Shown: positions 1-8,812 of the stretch, piece by piece
Layout of the letters: each line of letters starts with the position of its first letter
Position numbering within the stretch: position 1 is the first letter of the stretch
DNA from: Aldehydirespirator sp965116865
Lineage (GTDB): Bacteria > Actinomycetota > Acidimicrobiia > Acidimicrobiales > Aldehydirespiratoraceae
Assembly (NCBI GenBank): GCA_965116865.1
Contig: OZ220727.1
Location: forward strand, 3,260,495 to 3,324,494
Reading direction: 5' to 3'
Length of the DNA: 64,000 nt
Made by a program: the position numbers and the translations under genes
Notes under the pieces: generated by a model
The model's database searches: none
What the model was told of the DNA's origin: nothing
What the model saw: the letters and a program-made list of their open reading frames with translations, nothing else

Positions 1-1
1 C

Positions 2-556
<555 letters not shown>

Positions 557-578
557 TCCCTTCACCTTCGCCCCCCAG

Positions 579-620
579 GCAACAGCCCGGCCCCACCCAC
601 CCCCGAGGCCGGGCTGTTGC
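579..620 (+). terminator. Rho-independent-type terminator of groEL
   Basis: A perfect 14-bp inverted repeat, GCAACAGCCCGGCC at 579-592 and its complement at 607-620, with a 14-base loop, just after the groEL stop. There is no clear T tract, as is usual in GC-rich actinobacteria. The same hairpin recurs at 2273-2314 as part of a duplicated segment. Confidence 0.8.
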
Positions 621-654
621 GCGCCCGGGCAGCTTGCGCGCACGGCTGAACTGC

Positions 655-995
655 GCTCCATGGCTTTGCGTTGGCGCTCCATGGCTTTGCGTTGGCGCTC
701 CATGGCTTTGCGTTGGCGCTCCATGGCTTTGCGTTGGCGCTCCATGGCTTTGCGTTGGCGCTCCATGGCTTTGCGTTGGCGCTCCATGGCTTTGCGTTGG
801 CGCTCCATGGCTTTGCGTTGGCGCTCCATGGCTTTGCGTTGGCGCTCCATGGCTTTGCGTTGGCGCTCCATGGCTTTGCGTTGGCGCTCCATGGCTTTGC
901 GTTGGCGCTCCATGGCTTTGCGTTGGCGCTCCATGGCTTTGCGTTGGCGCTCCATGGCCTTGCGTTGGCGCTCCATGGCCTTGCGTTGGCGCCCC
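655..995. repeat. 21-bp tandem repeat, about 16 copies
   Basis: About 16 near-perfect copies of a 21-bp unit (GCTCCATGGCTTTGCGTTGG plus one base). Only the last two units carry a change, CTTTGC to CCTTGC. The unit has no stop codon in several frames on both strands, so it produces long but meaningless heptapeptide ORFs. It lies between the groEL terminator and vapBC. There is no sign that it is translated. Confidence 0.95.
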
Positions 996-1130
996 TGCTG
1001 GGGACCTGGCGGGGCTCGGGCCGGGGGAGTTGTCCGGCCATCGACGATTTCGACTACGAAATCCCCACTCGCGACACTAGTTGGCGCTATTTCACATGCA
1101 TGGCCGCTGAACTGGCGCTACACTTGGAGC

Positions 1131-1361
1131 ATGACGAGCATCCAAGTGAAGAACGTCCCGAGCGACGTCCATCACACGCTCCGGCAGCGCGCCGTCGGCT
1201 CGGGCCAGTCATTGCAGGAGTACTTGTTGCAGCTGCTCTGCGAACAGGCCCGCACTCCGACGCTGGACGAGGTGCTGGAGCGAGCCGCCGGTCGTGCCGG
1301 TGGCAACATTGGACTTGAGGCGGCCGTCGCGGCCGTCCGGGCCGACCGCGACTCGCGGTGA
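1131..1361 (+). CDS. vapB: VapB/FitA-type antitoxin
   Basis: A 76-residue antitoxin of the FitA/VapB ribbon-helix-helix group. The N-terminus MTSIQVKNVPSDVHHTLRQR is the typical DNA-binding beta strand and first helix, and the C-terminal part is expected to wrap the toxin. It should bind its own promoter and neutralise VapC. The start ATG lies 6 bases after TACACT (1119-1124), so the gene is probably leaderless. The stop overlaps the GTG start of vapC (GTGA), the usual translational coupling of such pairs. The open frame continues upstream into the 21-bp repeat, but that part is not antitoxin-like and is left out. Confidence 0.88.
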   Translation: MTSIQVKNVPSDVHHTLRQRAVGSGQSLQEYLLQLLCEQARTPTLDEVLERAAGRAGGNIGLEAAVAAVRADRDSR

Positions 1362-1747
1362 TCGTTGCCGATGCCAGCATTGTGGTGCTGGCATTGGGCG
1401 ATGACGGGCCGGCGGGCGACGCCGCCCGGGAGCGTCTTGGAGGGGAACGCCTGGCAACGCCGGAACTGTTGGACGTGGAGGTCGTGGCGGCCTGGCGCAG
1501 GCACGAAGCCGCCGGCGCCCTTGATTCAAGGCGGGCGGCGCTAGCCCGCTCCGACCTCAGAGAACTTCGGGTCGAGCGCGTTTCGCATCGCCTCCTGATG
1601 GATCGCGCCTGGGAGCTGCGAGCCAACGCAACCGTCTACGACGCGGTCTACGTCGCGCTCGCCGAGTTGCTGGACGCGCCGCTGGTCACCGCCGACAGGA
1701 AGCTCGCCAAAGTCCCCGGCACACGCTGCCGAGTTGAGATTCTCTAG
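1358..1747 (+). CDS. vapC: VapC PIN-domain ribonuclease toxin
   Basis: A 129-residue PIN-domain RNase, the toxin of the vapBC pair. VapC toxins cleave specific tRNAs or rRNA in a magnesium-dependent reaction. The four acidic residues expected of the active site are present: D5 (IVADAS), E41 (LLDVEVVAAW), D95 (TVYDAVYVALAE) and D113 (LVTADRKL). Length is normal for the family, so the toxin looks intact. Its last 13 codons and stop are included in the 73-bp tandem array that follows, so copies of the 3' end trail the gene. The module sits between two copies of the groEL terminator region, which suggests it was acquired. Confidence 0.9.
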   Translation: MIVADASIVVLALGDDGPAGDAARERLGGERLATPELLDVEVVAAWRRHEAAGALDSRRAALARSDLRELRVERVSHRLLMDRAWELRANATVYDAVYVALAELLDAPLVTADRKLAKVPGTRCRVEIL

Positions 1748-1968
1748 CAGCCAGCGGCTGGTCGGTGACGCTCTGCCGGGCAAAGTCCCCGGCACACGCT
1801 GCCGAGTTGAGATTCTCTAGCAGCCAGCGGCTGGTCGGCGACGCTCTGCCGGGCAAAGTCCCCGGCACACGCTGCCGAGTTGAGATTCTCTAGCAGCCAG
1901 CGGCTGGTCGGTGACGCTCTGCCGGGCAAAGTCCCCGGCACACGCTACCGAGTTGAGATTCTCTAGCA
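1709..1968. repeat. 73-bp tandem repeat carrying the vapC 3' end, about 3.6 copies
   Basis: Units start at 1709, 1782, 1855 and 1928. Each begins AAAGTCCCCGGCACACGCTG and contains the last codons and TAG stop of vapC, then a spacer with GCAGCCAGCGGCTGG. Copies differ by only one or two bases. The fourth is cut off near 1968. Confidence 0.93.
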
Positions 1969-1984
1969 GAGGGCTGAGCAAATC

Positions 1985-2185
1985 CCGAATTGTGCAATCC
2001 TCGCTCACAAAACCCCAAGTCAGGGGCGCGTCGCCGCAGCCACGCATATCGCCGGCTGGGCGGTGCAATCCTCGCTCCGGCGTGGCGTGGTCGGGATCGC
2101 CGAGCGCCGCAGCCGCGCATATCGCCGGCTGAGCGGTGCAATCCTCGCTCACAAAACCCCAGGTCAGGGGCTTGCACGTCACGCG
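1985..2185. repeat. Interspersed short direct repeats
   Basis: GTGCAATCCTCGCT occurs three times, twice followed by CACAAAACCCCA. The element GCCGCAGCC(A/G)CGCATATCG occurs twice between them. No coding signal is seen. Confidence 0.75.
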
Positions 2186-2265
2186 AATCAGCATTGCTCA
2201 GCAGTCTCCCAGTGTCCTGACATCTGCAACGCGTTCCCCACTCTCCCAGTCCCCCCACCAATCGT

Positions 2266-2353
2266 CCCCCAGGCAACAGCCCGGCCCCACCCACCCCCGA
2301 GGCCGGGCTGTTGCGCGCCCGGATAGCTTGCGCGCATTGCTGAACTGCGCCCC
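2266..2353. repeat. Second copy of the groEL terminator region
   Basis: Near-identical to 572-660, including the 14-bp hairpin (2273-2286 and 2301-2314) and the following GCGCGC and TGAACTGCGC stretches. Together the two copies bracket the repeats and vapBC as roughly 88-bp direct repeats. Confidence 0.85.
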
Positions 2354-2556
2354 CTGAGGTGGAGATCGGCCGGCGCATCTCCGACGCCTGCGACGCCCGG
2401 GGCTTGCTGGTGCGTCCCATCGGGCGCCTCAACGTGCTGTCGCCGCCGCTGGTGCTGACCACCGACCAGATCTACTGGCTGGTCGACACGCTGCGGGCCG
2501 GCATCGAAGAAGTCGTGGCCGGCCTCGAGCGCGAGGGCCTCTGGAGCGGCCGCTGA
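2353..2556 (+). pseudogene. C-terminal remnant of a class-III aminotransferase
   Basis: An open frame of about 66 codons ending in TGA. The pattern RISDACDARGLLVRP, LNVLSPPLVLT and DTLRAGIEEVV is typical of the last 60 residues of class-III (BioA/omega) aminotransferases, where a full enzyme has about 450 residues. No PLP-lysine domain is present. The fragment begins directly at the edge of the duplicated groEL terminator and has no promoter, so it is probably the stump of a gene cut away by the rearrangement. Confidence 0.65.
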
Positions 2557-2741
2557 GGATCGCGGCCCTTGCGCTGTTAGCCTGTGGATATCCAGCCGGG
2601 ACGTCCGGTTGGCGGGTTCGCAGACGGGTGTTGGTTCTTCCGGTCATGGTGAGCCAAACCCGAGACATCCGCCAGGCCTCCTGATACCTGAGGCGCAACC
2701 GAACCCTGTTATTCGCCTGCATGACGCGGGCAAGGAGAACA

Positions 2742-4103
2742 ATGTCCCCCGCCTTCGCCCAGCTGGGCGTCCCCCATTCCATATATCGCGCCCTCGCGTC
2801 GCGCGGCATCATTGAGCCGTTCGAGATCCAGGCGGCCGTCCTGGCCGACGCTTTGGCCGGACACGACATCTGCGGCCGCGCCCCCACCGGGTCGGGAAAG
2901 ACGCTGGCCTTCGGCATCCCGCTCGTGGCCAACGTCGCCCGGGCCGTGCCGCACAAGCCCAAGGCGCTGGTGCTGGTGCCCACACGCGAGCTCGCCGACC
3001 AGATCAAGACCGAGATCCAATCCTTCGCCGGCGACGTCCGTGTGGCCGTCGTCTACGGCGGCGTGGGCTACGACGCCCAGCGCAGAGCCCTTCGCCGAGG
3101 CGTCGACATCCTGGTGGCCTGTCCCGGCCGTCTCGAAGACTTGATCGAGCAGCGAGAGGTCAGCCTGTCCGCAGTGGACAGGATCGTCATAGACGAGGCC
3201 GACCGGATGGCCGACATGGGGTTCATCCCCGCTGTGCGTCGCCTGCTCGACCAGACCGCGCCGGAGCCGCAGACGATGCTGTTCTCCGCCACGCTCGACG
3301 GTGACGTGGCGTCGCTCACCCGCGACTACCAGCATCGTCCCGTGCGATACGAGATCGGCGAGGAGACGCCCGACGTGGTCGCGGCCGACCATTTGTTCTG
3401 GAACGTGTCCAGCACCGAACGCACCGAGGTCACCGCCGACGCGGTCACCGCCGCCGGCTCGGCGATCGTGTTCTGCCGGACCCGTCACGGCTGTGACCGG
3501 CTGGCCCGCCGGTTCGACCGGATCGGTGTTCGCGCCGCCGCGATCCACGGCGGCCGGAGCCAGAACCAGCGCACCCGAGCGCTGGAGGCCTTCGCGTCCG
3601 GCAGGGTGGAAGCGCTGATCGCGACCGACGTCGCCGCCCGGGGCATCCATGTCGAGGGCGTGAGCGCCGTGATCCACTACGACCCCCCCGGCGACCACAA
3701 GACCTACCTCCACCGGTCGGGGCGCACCGCCCGGGCCGGCCGGGGCGGCGTCGTGGTCTCGCTCGTGCAGCCCGGTCAGGTCAAGGAACTGCGGCACATG
3801 CAGCGCGAGCTGGACCTGCAACAGCCGCTCACCGATGTGGATCTCACCGCCGTCCGGTCGCTCGACGGTGGCGCAAGCCGCCCCATGGAGCCGGCGGTGA
3901 TCGCCGATCCAACCCGTCAACCCGCTGTCGACTCGCAGCCGCGACGCGAAGATGGCAGGCCGCGACGCCAGGATGCCAACCAGCGATCTCGCAAGCCCGA
4001 AGGCGGGAGAGCCAAGAACCGCTCCCGGCGCCGGCGGAGCCGCAACCACCAGCCGAGGCCTGCCAACATCCGCAAGCAGACACGGGCCGGGGCGGGCACC
4101 TGA
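2742..4103 (+). CDS. DEAD-box ATP-dependent RNA helicase
   Basis: A 453-residue superfamily-2 RNA helicase of the RhlE/CsdA type, likely acting on ribosome assembly or mRNA turnover. Motifs in order: Q motif FEIQ (27-30), Walker A APTGSGKT (47-54), PTRELADQ, DEAD within VIDEADRM, SAT in FSATLD, then the second RecA domain with ATDVAARG and HRSGRTARAG. The last 60 or so residues are very basic (RSRRRRSR), a usual RNA-binding tail. The start at 2742 is chosen because AAGGAG lies 4 bases upstream; an in-frame ATG at 2721 has no such site. This is one of the few genes here with a clear Shine-Dalgarno sequence. Confidence 0.93.
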   Translation: MSPAFAQLGVPHSIYRALASRGIIEPFEIQAAVLADALAGHDICGRAPTGSGKTLAFGIPLVANVARAVPHKPKALVLVPTRELADQIKTEIQSFAGDVRVAVVYGGVGYDAQRRALRRGVDILVACPGRLEDLIEQREVSLSAVDRIVIDEADRMADMGFIPAVRRLLDQTAPEPQTMLFSATLDGDVASLTRDYQHRPVRYEIGEETPDVVAADHLFWNVSSTERTEVTADAVTAAGSAIVFCRTRHGCDRLARRFDRIGVRAAAIHGGRSQNQRTRALEAFASGRVEALIATDVAARGIHVEGVSAVIHYDPPGDHKTYLHRSGRTARAGRGGVVVSLVQPGQVKELRHMQRELDLQQPLTDVDLTAVRSLDGGASRPMEPAVIADPTRQPAVDSQPRREDGRPRRQDANQRSRKPEGGRAKNRSRRRRSRNHQPRPANIRKQTRAGAGT

Positions 4104-4320
4104 TCGTCAGCACACGCTCAGCCGCATGTGTCCGGGGCTCGCGTTGGTCTATGACCGTGCCGGCCTTCGGGTTATGAGTTGCTTCCAGGCCGTGTCAGGC
4201 TGTGTCGAACTGTGTCAGAAAGTGCCCTTGAAGTGGGCTTTCGCGAATTGGCCGTGCCGGACCGTGCCTGTGGATAACGCCCCGTGCCGATCCGTCCATT
4301 AGAAAATCCATTAGAAGCCG

Positions 4321-4722
4321 TCAGGGCTGTAACTCCCATTCGGCGTGGATGTCGCACACTGAGAGTTGGATCTGCTTGACGGTGATCTTGGCGTCGGGTC
4401 TGTCGAGCGAGACCCGAGCGGCTGCTGGGCTCCCTCCATACGCGCAGTCGATGGTGGGTCTGTCGGCGTCGAACGCGGTTTGGGGCGCGTCGGCAAGGGA
4501 CTCGAAGATGGCAGTGGGGATCTCGATGAGCTGGTAGCGGTGCGGCATCGTGGTCCGATCGACCTGGAACGCCCGCAGCATCACGATCGCGTCGACCGCG
4601 GCGCAGTATTCCTCGAAGAGCTCGAGCGTGTGTTCCCTCCGCGTGCGTGCTGAGCGGACGATGCACGACCCCACCCAGGGGATGCGCCAAGGGTTCCTTC
4701 CGCGTGCGTGCTGAGCGGACAT
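4321..4722 (-). pseudogene. Hypothetical protein, possible restriction-endonuclease fragment
   Basis: A 133-codon frame read leftwards. The first 30 residues come from an imperfect local duplication (CCGCGTGCGTGCTGAGCGGA twice, about 4640-4720). The remainder, starting EHTLELFEEYCAAVDAIVML, looks like real protein. I do not recognise the family. It has the same orientation as the DNA-methyltransferase fragments at 5345-5453 and 7057-7339, so it may be the tail of the restriction half of a broken restriction-modification system. That is inferred from position only. Confidence 0.4.
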
Positions 4723-5344
4723 GTTGAATCCAGGCCGCCTCGGTCAGCTTCGAGAGGTGCGCGGTCGTCTCAGACAGCCGTTGCGCCGCGGTCGACTTCG
4801 CCGACAGGGAATCAGCGACGCCGCATTAGGAGAACTGCGGCGTCAACTCGAATACAAATGCGAATGGTACGGCTCTGACCTTGTGTTGGCCGACCGTTGG
4901 TTCCCGTCGAGCCAGACATGCCACAAATGCGGAACCCGCACCAAAAACAAGTGGGAAACCGTTTGGACATGCAAAAACGACGACTGCGCTGCTCGCCACG
5001 ACCGTGACGACAACGCCGCCGTCAACCTAGCCCGATACGGACTCACAGTGGCTTACGAGCCTGTACCGGAACGCAGCAGAGTTGCGGCTGCGGGTGACGC
5101 TCAACCGAACCGCGTCACGAAACGGCAGAGGGACCATAAGACCCAAAGCGACCTATCCCCCACGGACCGGTCGCCGCACACCAGTGCAGGCAGGCCGACC
5201 AGCACACCGAGGACAACACCTCACCGCAGGCCGGGAACAACCCCATTGGACGAGACCTACTCGCCGAACCGTGAAGAACAAGCCACCAGTTCAACCCCGC
5301 GAGGGGTGCCCAAAGCCGAACGTCAACAAAACGCAAGACTTTGA
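4721..5344 (+). pseudogene. TnpB C-terminal relic (IS200/IS605 or IS607 type)
   Basis: Contains the zinc ribbon and third RuvC motif of TnpB: FPSSQTCHKCGTR, WTCKNDDC and RHDRDDNAAVNLARYG. TnpB is the RNA-guided nuclease of IS200/IS605 and IS607 elements. The domain carrying RuvC motifs I and II is missing, so the copy is dead. Its 3' flank to about 5344 is the place where the reRNA (omega RNA) and right element end would lie. It joins directly to a methyltransferase fragment on the opposite strand, so it inserted into that gene. It differs from the TnpB at 5464-6960 and faces the other way. Confidence 0.8.
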
Positions 5345-5453
5345 GCAACGGCTCGGTGTTGATGTCCCACACGGTGCGAAGCCGCCTGTCGTTGGGACCG
5401 CGCACCGCCTCGGTGTCGTAGTAGTAGTCCTGGCTCTTGGACAACAGAAAGGG
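5345..5453 (-). pseudogene. Internal fragment of a site-specific DNA methyltransferase
   Basis: Read leftwards, this stretch encodes PFLLSKSQDYYYDTEAVRGP and then RTVWDINTEP. These are characteristic of the middle of alpha- or beta-type N4/N6 DNA methyltransferases, where the usual text is FLLSKS.DYYYDAEAIREP...R.VW.I.T.P. It lies exactly between the TnpB relic and the left end of the intact tnpB element. With the N-terminal fragment at 7057-7339 it marks one interrupted gene; about 110 residues between the two pieces are gone. Confidence 0.75.
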
Positions 5454-7052
5454 ACTTACATACCTAGGTTGCGGCCTGGGCATGCTGTGTGACGCGTCGG
5501 CTTCGGGCCAGTGCCGTCTGCGGGCGCCCTGTGCGGGGCGCGGGCTTCGGGTTGGCCGTCGGCTTGTGTGGCGTGGCGCTGTTGGGCGTCTCGCCGTCCC
5601 CGCATGTTGTGGGGGTGTGCTGGCCGTGTCGAGGGTCGGTCCCTCCCTTGAGTGCCTCGTTGCCGAAGGCTCTCACCAGCACGTTGATCGCAGCGTTGAC
5701 GTCGCGGTCGATCCGCAGTCCGCAGTTGCCGCACGCATAGACGCGAACGCTCAGCGGGAGTTCCCGCTTGGGTTTGCGGTGGCGGCAGCGGCTGCAGTCC
5801 AGCGACGTGTTGCGGGGGTCCACCTGCGCGTACGCGATCCCGGCTCGTGCGGCCTTGATCTCGAGCAGGCGCAGGAGCATTCCCCAGCGCTGCTGTTGGA
5901 TACGGTCCGCCAATTTGGGGTTGCGGACCATGTTTTGGATTCCGAGGAGTTCGACGGCGATGCCGTCGACGCCGTTGCGGAGGCAGAAGGCGATGATGTC
6001 GTGCGCCAGCCGGTGAACGCTGTGGCGCTCGCGTTCCGCTAGTCGGGCGTGGGCCTTGGCGAGGGACGCGACCCTGCGGCGGCGGCCTGGGGTGTAGCGC
6101 TCTGTGCCCGCCCTGCGGCAGCGGTTGTCGTGGCGGGACAGTTCCCTCTGGCGGGCGGTGACCTCGGAGCGGTCCTCGACGACGCCGGGACGGGTGTCGC
6201 CGTTGGAGAGCGTGACGCGGTCGGTGACGCCCAAGTCGACGCCCAAGGCGTTGGTCGGCCGAGCCGCAACGGGCGGGTCGGGCGCTGCTGTGCGGACCAC
6301 CAGCTGCACCTCGACTCTCAGCGCCTTGCGGACGATGCGGATCTCTGCGACCTTGCCGCCCGCTGCCAGCTCCTTGATGAGCCGATCCTCGTTGTGGGGG
6401 TCGAACTTGATGGTGCCCAACCCCTTGACAGCGACCCGCCAGCGCCCACATACCTCGTCGGGCGGCTTGACCATCGACGCCGACGCGTCAGGAACCGCGA
6501 TGCTGCGCCAACGCGCCCTCGGCTTGAACCTCGGATAGCCGGCCTTGACCCGCGCGCCGGCCTTGCGCTTCGCGCACCGGTCATAGAACGACGAGCGGGC
6601 CTTGTCGAAACGGTCGATCACGCCCCGGCCGATCTTCACCGACAGATCCGACCACAACAGATCGTCAGCCTCAAAGCGCTGCTCGCCGCGGCGCATCTCG
6701 CTGAACTGGCCGTAGAGCGTGCCGCGGCCACCACAGGCGCGGCCATCGTCATAGACATCGCCCACCCGCAAACCGTCGAACGCATGACGGGATTTGTGCC
6801 AGCGCCACTGCCCCCGCCAAGACTCCAGCAACGCGTTGTACAACTCGCAGCACATCGCCAGGACAGTGTCGACCAACCGATGCTGCGAAGCAGTCAAATC
6901 CGCGGTGCCGCACACCGTCCAAAGCGGCCCCCGAAGTAGCGGTTTACGACCGAAAGGCACCCCGCAACCCTACCAAAAACAACCCTCCCCGACAATAGAA
7001 TCAAGATCGTCACACCATCGCACAATCCGAACCGCAACCTTTGTATGTAAGT
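5454..7052. mobile_element. tnpB-bearing insertion element with terminal inverted repeats
   Basis: Left end ACTTACATAC..AGGTTGCGG at 5454-5474, right end its inverted copy at 7032-7052, 19 of 21 bases identical. Methyltransferase coding sequence abuts both ends. The only gene inside is tnpB; no tnpA or serine recombinase is seen. TIRs are not expected for IS200/IS605 elements, which use subterminal hairpins, so the element type is unclear. Confidence 0.7.
5464..6960 (-). CDS. tnpB: TnpB, RNA-guided nuclease of a transposable element
   Basis: A 498-residue, apparently intact TnpB. RuvC I: ALGVDLGVTDRV (catalytic D). RuvC II: GIAVELLGIQNM (E). Zinc ribbon: CSRCRHRKPKRE and CGNCGLR. RuvC III: RIDRDVNAAINVL (D). 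The N-terminal half carries the expected basic, helix-rich DNA/RNA-binding region. TnpB uses an RNA from its own 3' end to cut the empty donor or target site. The last 70 residues are Pro/Thr/Lys-rich and may overlap that RNA. The stop codon (5464-5466) lies inside the left terminal inverted repeat. The start ATG is at 6960, about 70 bases from the right end. Confidence 0.9.
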   Translation of the reverse strand: MPFGRKPLLRGPLWTVCGTADLTASQHRLVDTVLAMCCELYNALLESWRGQWRWHKSRHAFDGLRVGDVYDDGRACGGRGTLYGQFSEMRRGEQRFEADDLLWSDLSVKIGRGVIDRFDKARSSFYDRCAKRKAGARVKAGYPRFKPRARWRSIAVPDASASMVKPPDEVCGRWRVAVKGLGTIKFDPHNEDRLIKELAAGGKVAEIRIVRKALRVEVQLVVRTAAPDPPVAARPTNALGVDLGVTDRVTLSNGDTRPGVVEDRSEVTARQRELSRHDNRCRRAGTERYTPGRRRRVASLAKAHARLAERERHSVHRLAHDIIAFCLRNGVDGIAVELLGIQNMVRNPKLADRIQQQRWGMLLRLLEIKAARAGIAYAQVDPRNTSLDCSRCRHRKPKRELPLSVRVYACGNCGLRIDRDVNAAINVLVRAFGNEALKGGTDPRHGQHTPTTCGDGETPNSATPHKPTANPKPAPRTGRPQTALARSRRVTQHAQAAT

Positions 7053-7056
7053 CGCG

Positions 7057-7339
7057 ACCAATACGGCGGCGACGTCACCACAGTGCGCACGCTGCGATCC
7101 GGCAGCATGTCGAGACCCTCCAACGCCGGCCCACAAATCAGCACCGAGCCATCCATCTGACCCACGGGCCCAGCGTCACCAGAGGCTACGCGTCGGTACG
7201 GCATCGCCGAGCCCAACTCCTCGCGGCGCTTCATCGCCTCCGACGCTAACCGCTCCCGTCTCGTCAAGGGAGGACCCTCGACACCAACATCGAACAAACG
7301 TTCGCCCATGTCGCGCACAGTACGGAAGACCTGTGACAC
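7057..7339 (-). pseudogene. N-terminal fragment of a site-specific DNA methyltransferase
   Basis: Read leftwards from an ATG at 7339: about 60 residues of N-terminal extension, then SVLICGPALEGLDMLPDRSV and the catalytic motif IV TSPPYW of N4-cytosine/N6-adenine methyltransferases. Two residues after TSPPYW the frame enters the right inverted repeat of the tnpB element and ends at 7010. The downstream part survives only at 5345-5453. The gene can no longer make an active enzyme. Confidence 0.75.
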
Positions 7340-7584
7340 TCCGCGACGGCCGCTCGTGAAACCGGCTGGAAGTAGCCGGCTCGACGCTGATCTCGGAGTT
7401 GTGGATGGCCGCGGTGGGTGAGGCCGATCTCATCCATCACGTGCGATCAGAACTGTCTCTACAGCCGATGCGCTAACTGCGGGCTCAGGCAGAGGCTTGA
7501 GAATGGGTGCAGCTTCTTTCGAACTCTAGTCACAGACCCATCCTGAACGGTCCTCTGGCCGGTTCGGTTGCTGCTCCTCGCGGA
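7340..7584. other. Intergenic region, nothing recognised
   Basis: No convincing gene, RNA or repeat in either strand; short frames here are compositional. It separates the broken methyltransferase from the 74-bp array before fdhD. Confidence 0.5.
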
Positions 7585-7998
7585 CCCATTGCCCATATGG
7601 TCGCCCTTCGATCCGGTTGCGCCGAGGCCGTCCGGCGATTCACCACCGCGTGGGCGGACCCATTGCCCATATGGTCGCCCTTCGACTCGGTTGCGCCGAG
7701 GCCGTCCGGCGATTCACCACCGCGTGGGCGGACCCATTGCCCATATGGTCGCCCTTCGACTCGGTTGCGCCGAGGCCGTCCGGCGATTCACCACCGCGTG
7801 GGCGGACCCATTGCCCATATGGTCGCCCTTCGACTCGGTTGCGCCGAGGCCGTCCGGCGATTCACCACCGCGTGGGCGGACCCATTGCCCATACGGTCGC
7901 CCTTCGACTCGGTTGCGCCGAGGCCGTCCGGCGATTCACCACCGCGTGGGCGGACGCATTGCCCATACGGTCGCCCTTCGACTCGGTTGCGCCTGGGT
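7585..7998. repeat. 74-bp tandem repeat upstream of fdhD, about 5.5 copies
   Basis: Units at 7591, 7665, 7739, 7813, 7887 and 7961. Each has GCCCATATGGTCGCCCTTCG (ATACGG in the last two) followed by CTCGGTTGCG and GTCCGGCGATTCACC. The array ends 20 bases before the fdhD start and leads straight into its -10 box. Confidence 0.95.
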
Positions 7999-8014
7999 TC
8001 CGTAGCCTTTAGTC

Positions 8015-8812
8015 ATGGCCATCAAGTCGAGGAGCTGGCAGCGGCTGGTGCGGCCCTGGACGGGCGACGAGGCCGCGGAGGACCGCAGGGCTGACCGGCT
8101 CGCCTCCGAGGAGCCCATGGCCATCGAACTCGACGACGTGCGGGTGGCCACCACCATGCGCACCCCGGGCAACGACTTCGAGCTTGCCGTGGGCTTCTGC
8201 TTCGCCGAGGGGCTGCTCGACGGCCACGGGGTCGCCCAGGTCAAGTACTGCGCCAAGGACTCGGCCGCGGCCACCGACTTCAACGTGGTGTCGGTCTCCA
8301 CCGGCGGCAAGGCCCCTGCGCCCCGGCCCCGGCTGGCCACCACCACCTCGTCGTGCGGTTTCTGCGGCACGAGCGAGATCGACGAACTCGTCTCCAAGCT
8401 CGAAGCGGTCACCGGCGAGCCCCTGCCGTGGCAGGCGCTGGCCTCCGCCCCCGAACAGCTGCGGCGTGGGCAGGAGCTGTTCGATGCCACCGGGGCGGTC
8501 CACGCGGCCGCCACCGTCGCCCCCGACGGCTCGGTGGCGACCGTGCGTGAAGACGTGGGCCGCCACAACGCGGTGGACAAGCTCATCGGCCGGCTCTTCC
8601 TCGACGGTGGGCTGCCCGCCACCGGTCTCGGCCTGGTGGTCAGCGGCCGGGCCAGCTTCGAGCTGGTCCACAAGGCCTGGGCCGGCGGGTTCCGGGCACT
8701 GGTGGCGGTGAGCGCCCCCACCGCGCTGGCCGCAGCCACCGCCGAGGCCGCCGGCATGCAACTCGCCGGCTTCGCCCGAGGCGGCGCCATGACCGTCTAT
8801 GTCGACGCCTGA
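8015..8812 (+). CDS. fdhD: Formate dehydrogenase accessory sulfurtransferase FdhD
   Basis: A 265-residue FdhD, which receives sulfur from a cysteine desulfurase (IscS in E. coli) and passes it to the bis-MGD molybdenum cofactor so that formate dehydrogenase becomes active. Seen: the conserved SSCGFCG redox/sulfur-carrying loop near residue 115, the N-terminal EEPMAIELDD, and the C-terminal DVGRHNAVDKLIG and VSGRASFELVHKA blocks that bind the cofactor. TAGCCT lies 6 bases before the ATG, so translation is probably leaderless. No formate dehydrogenase subunit is in this window. The end overlaps a small ORF at 8799. Confidence 0.93.
   Translation: MAIKSRSWQRLVRPWTGDEAAEDRRADRLASEEPMAIELDDVRVATTMRTPGNDFELAVGFCFAEGLLDGHGVAQVKYCAKDSAAATDFNVVSVSTGGKAPAPRPRLATTTSSCGFCGTSEIDELVSKLEAVTGEPLPWQALASAPEQLRRGQELFDATGAVHAAATVAPDGSVATVREDVGRHNAVDKLIGRLFLDGGLPATGLGLVVSGRASFELVHKAWAGGFRALVAVSAPTALAAATAEAAGMQLAGFARGGAMTVYVDA

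Noticed and set aside
634..1361. Long repetitive ORFs (ALRWRSM, GAPWLCV, ALHGFAL, ANAKPWS) through the 21-bp array, one fused to vapB
   Set aside because: The unit lacks stops in several frames on both strands, so open frames are automatic. VapB has its own -10 box and start at 1131.
7585..7998. Reading the 70-75-bp arrays as CRISPR arrays
   Set aside because: Whole units are copied without unique spacers, unlike 48036-48368.
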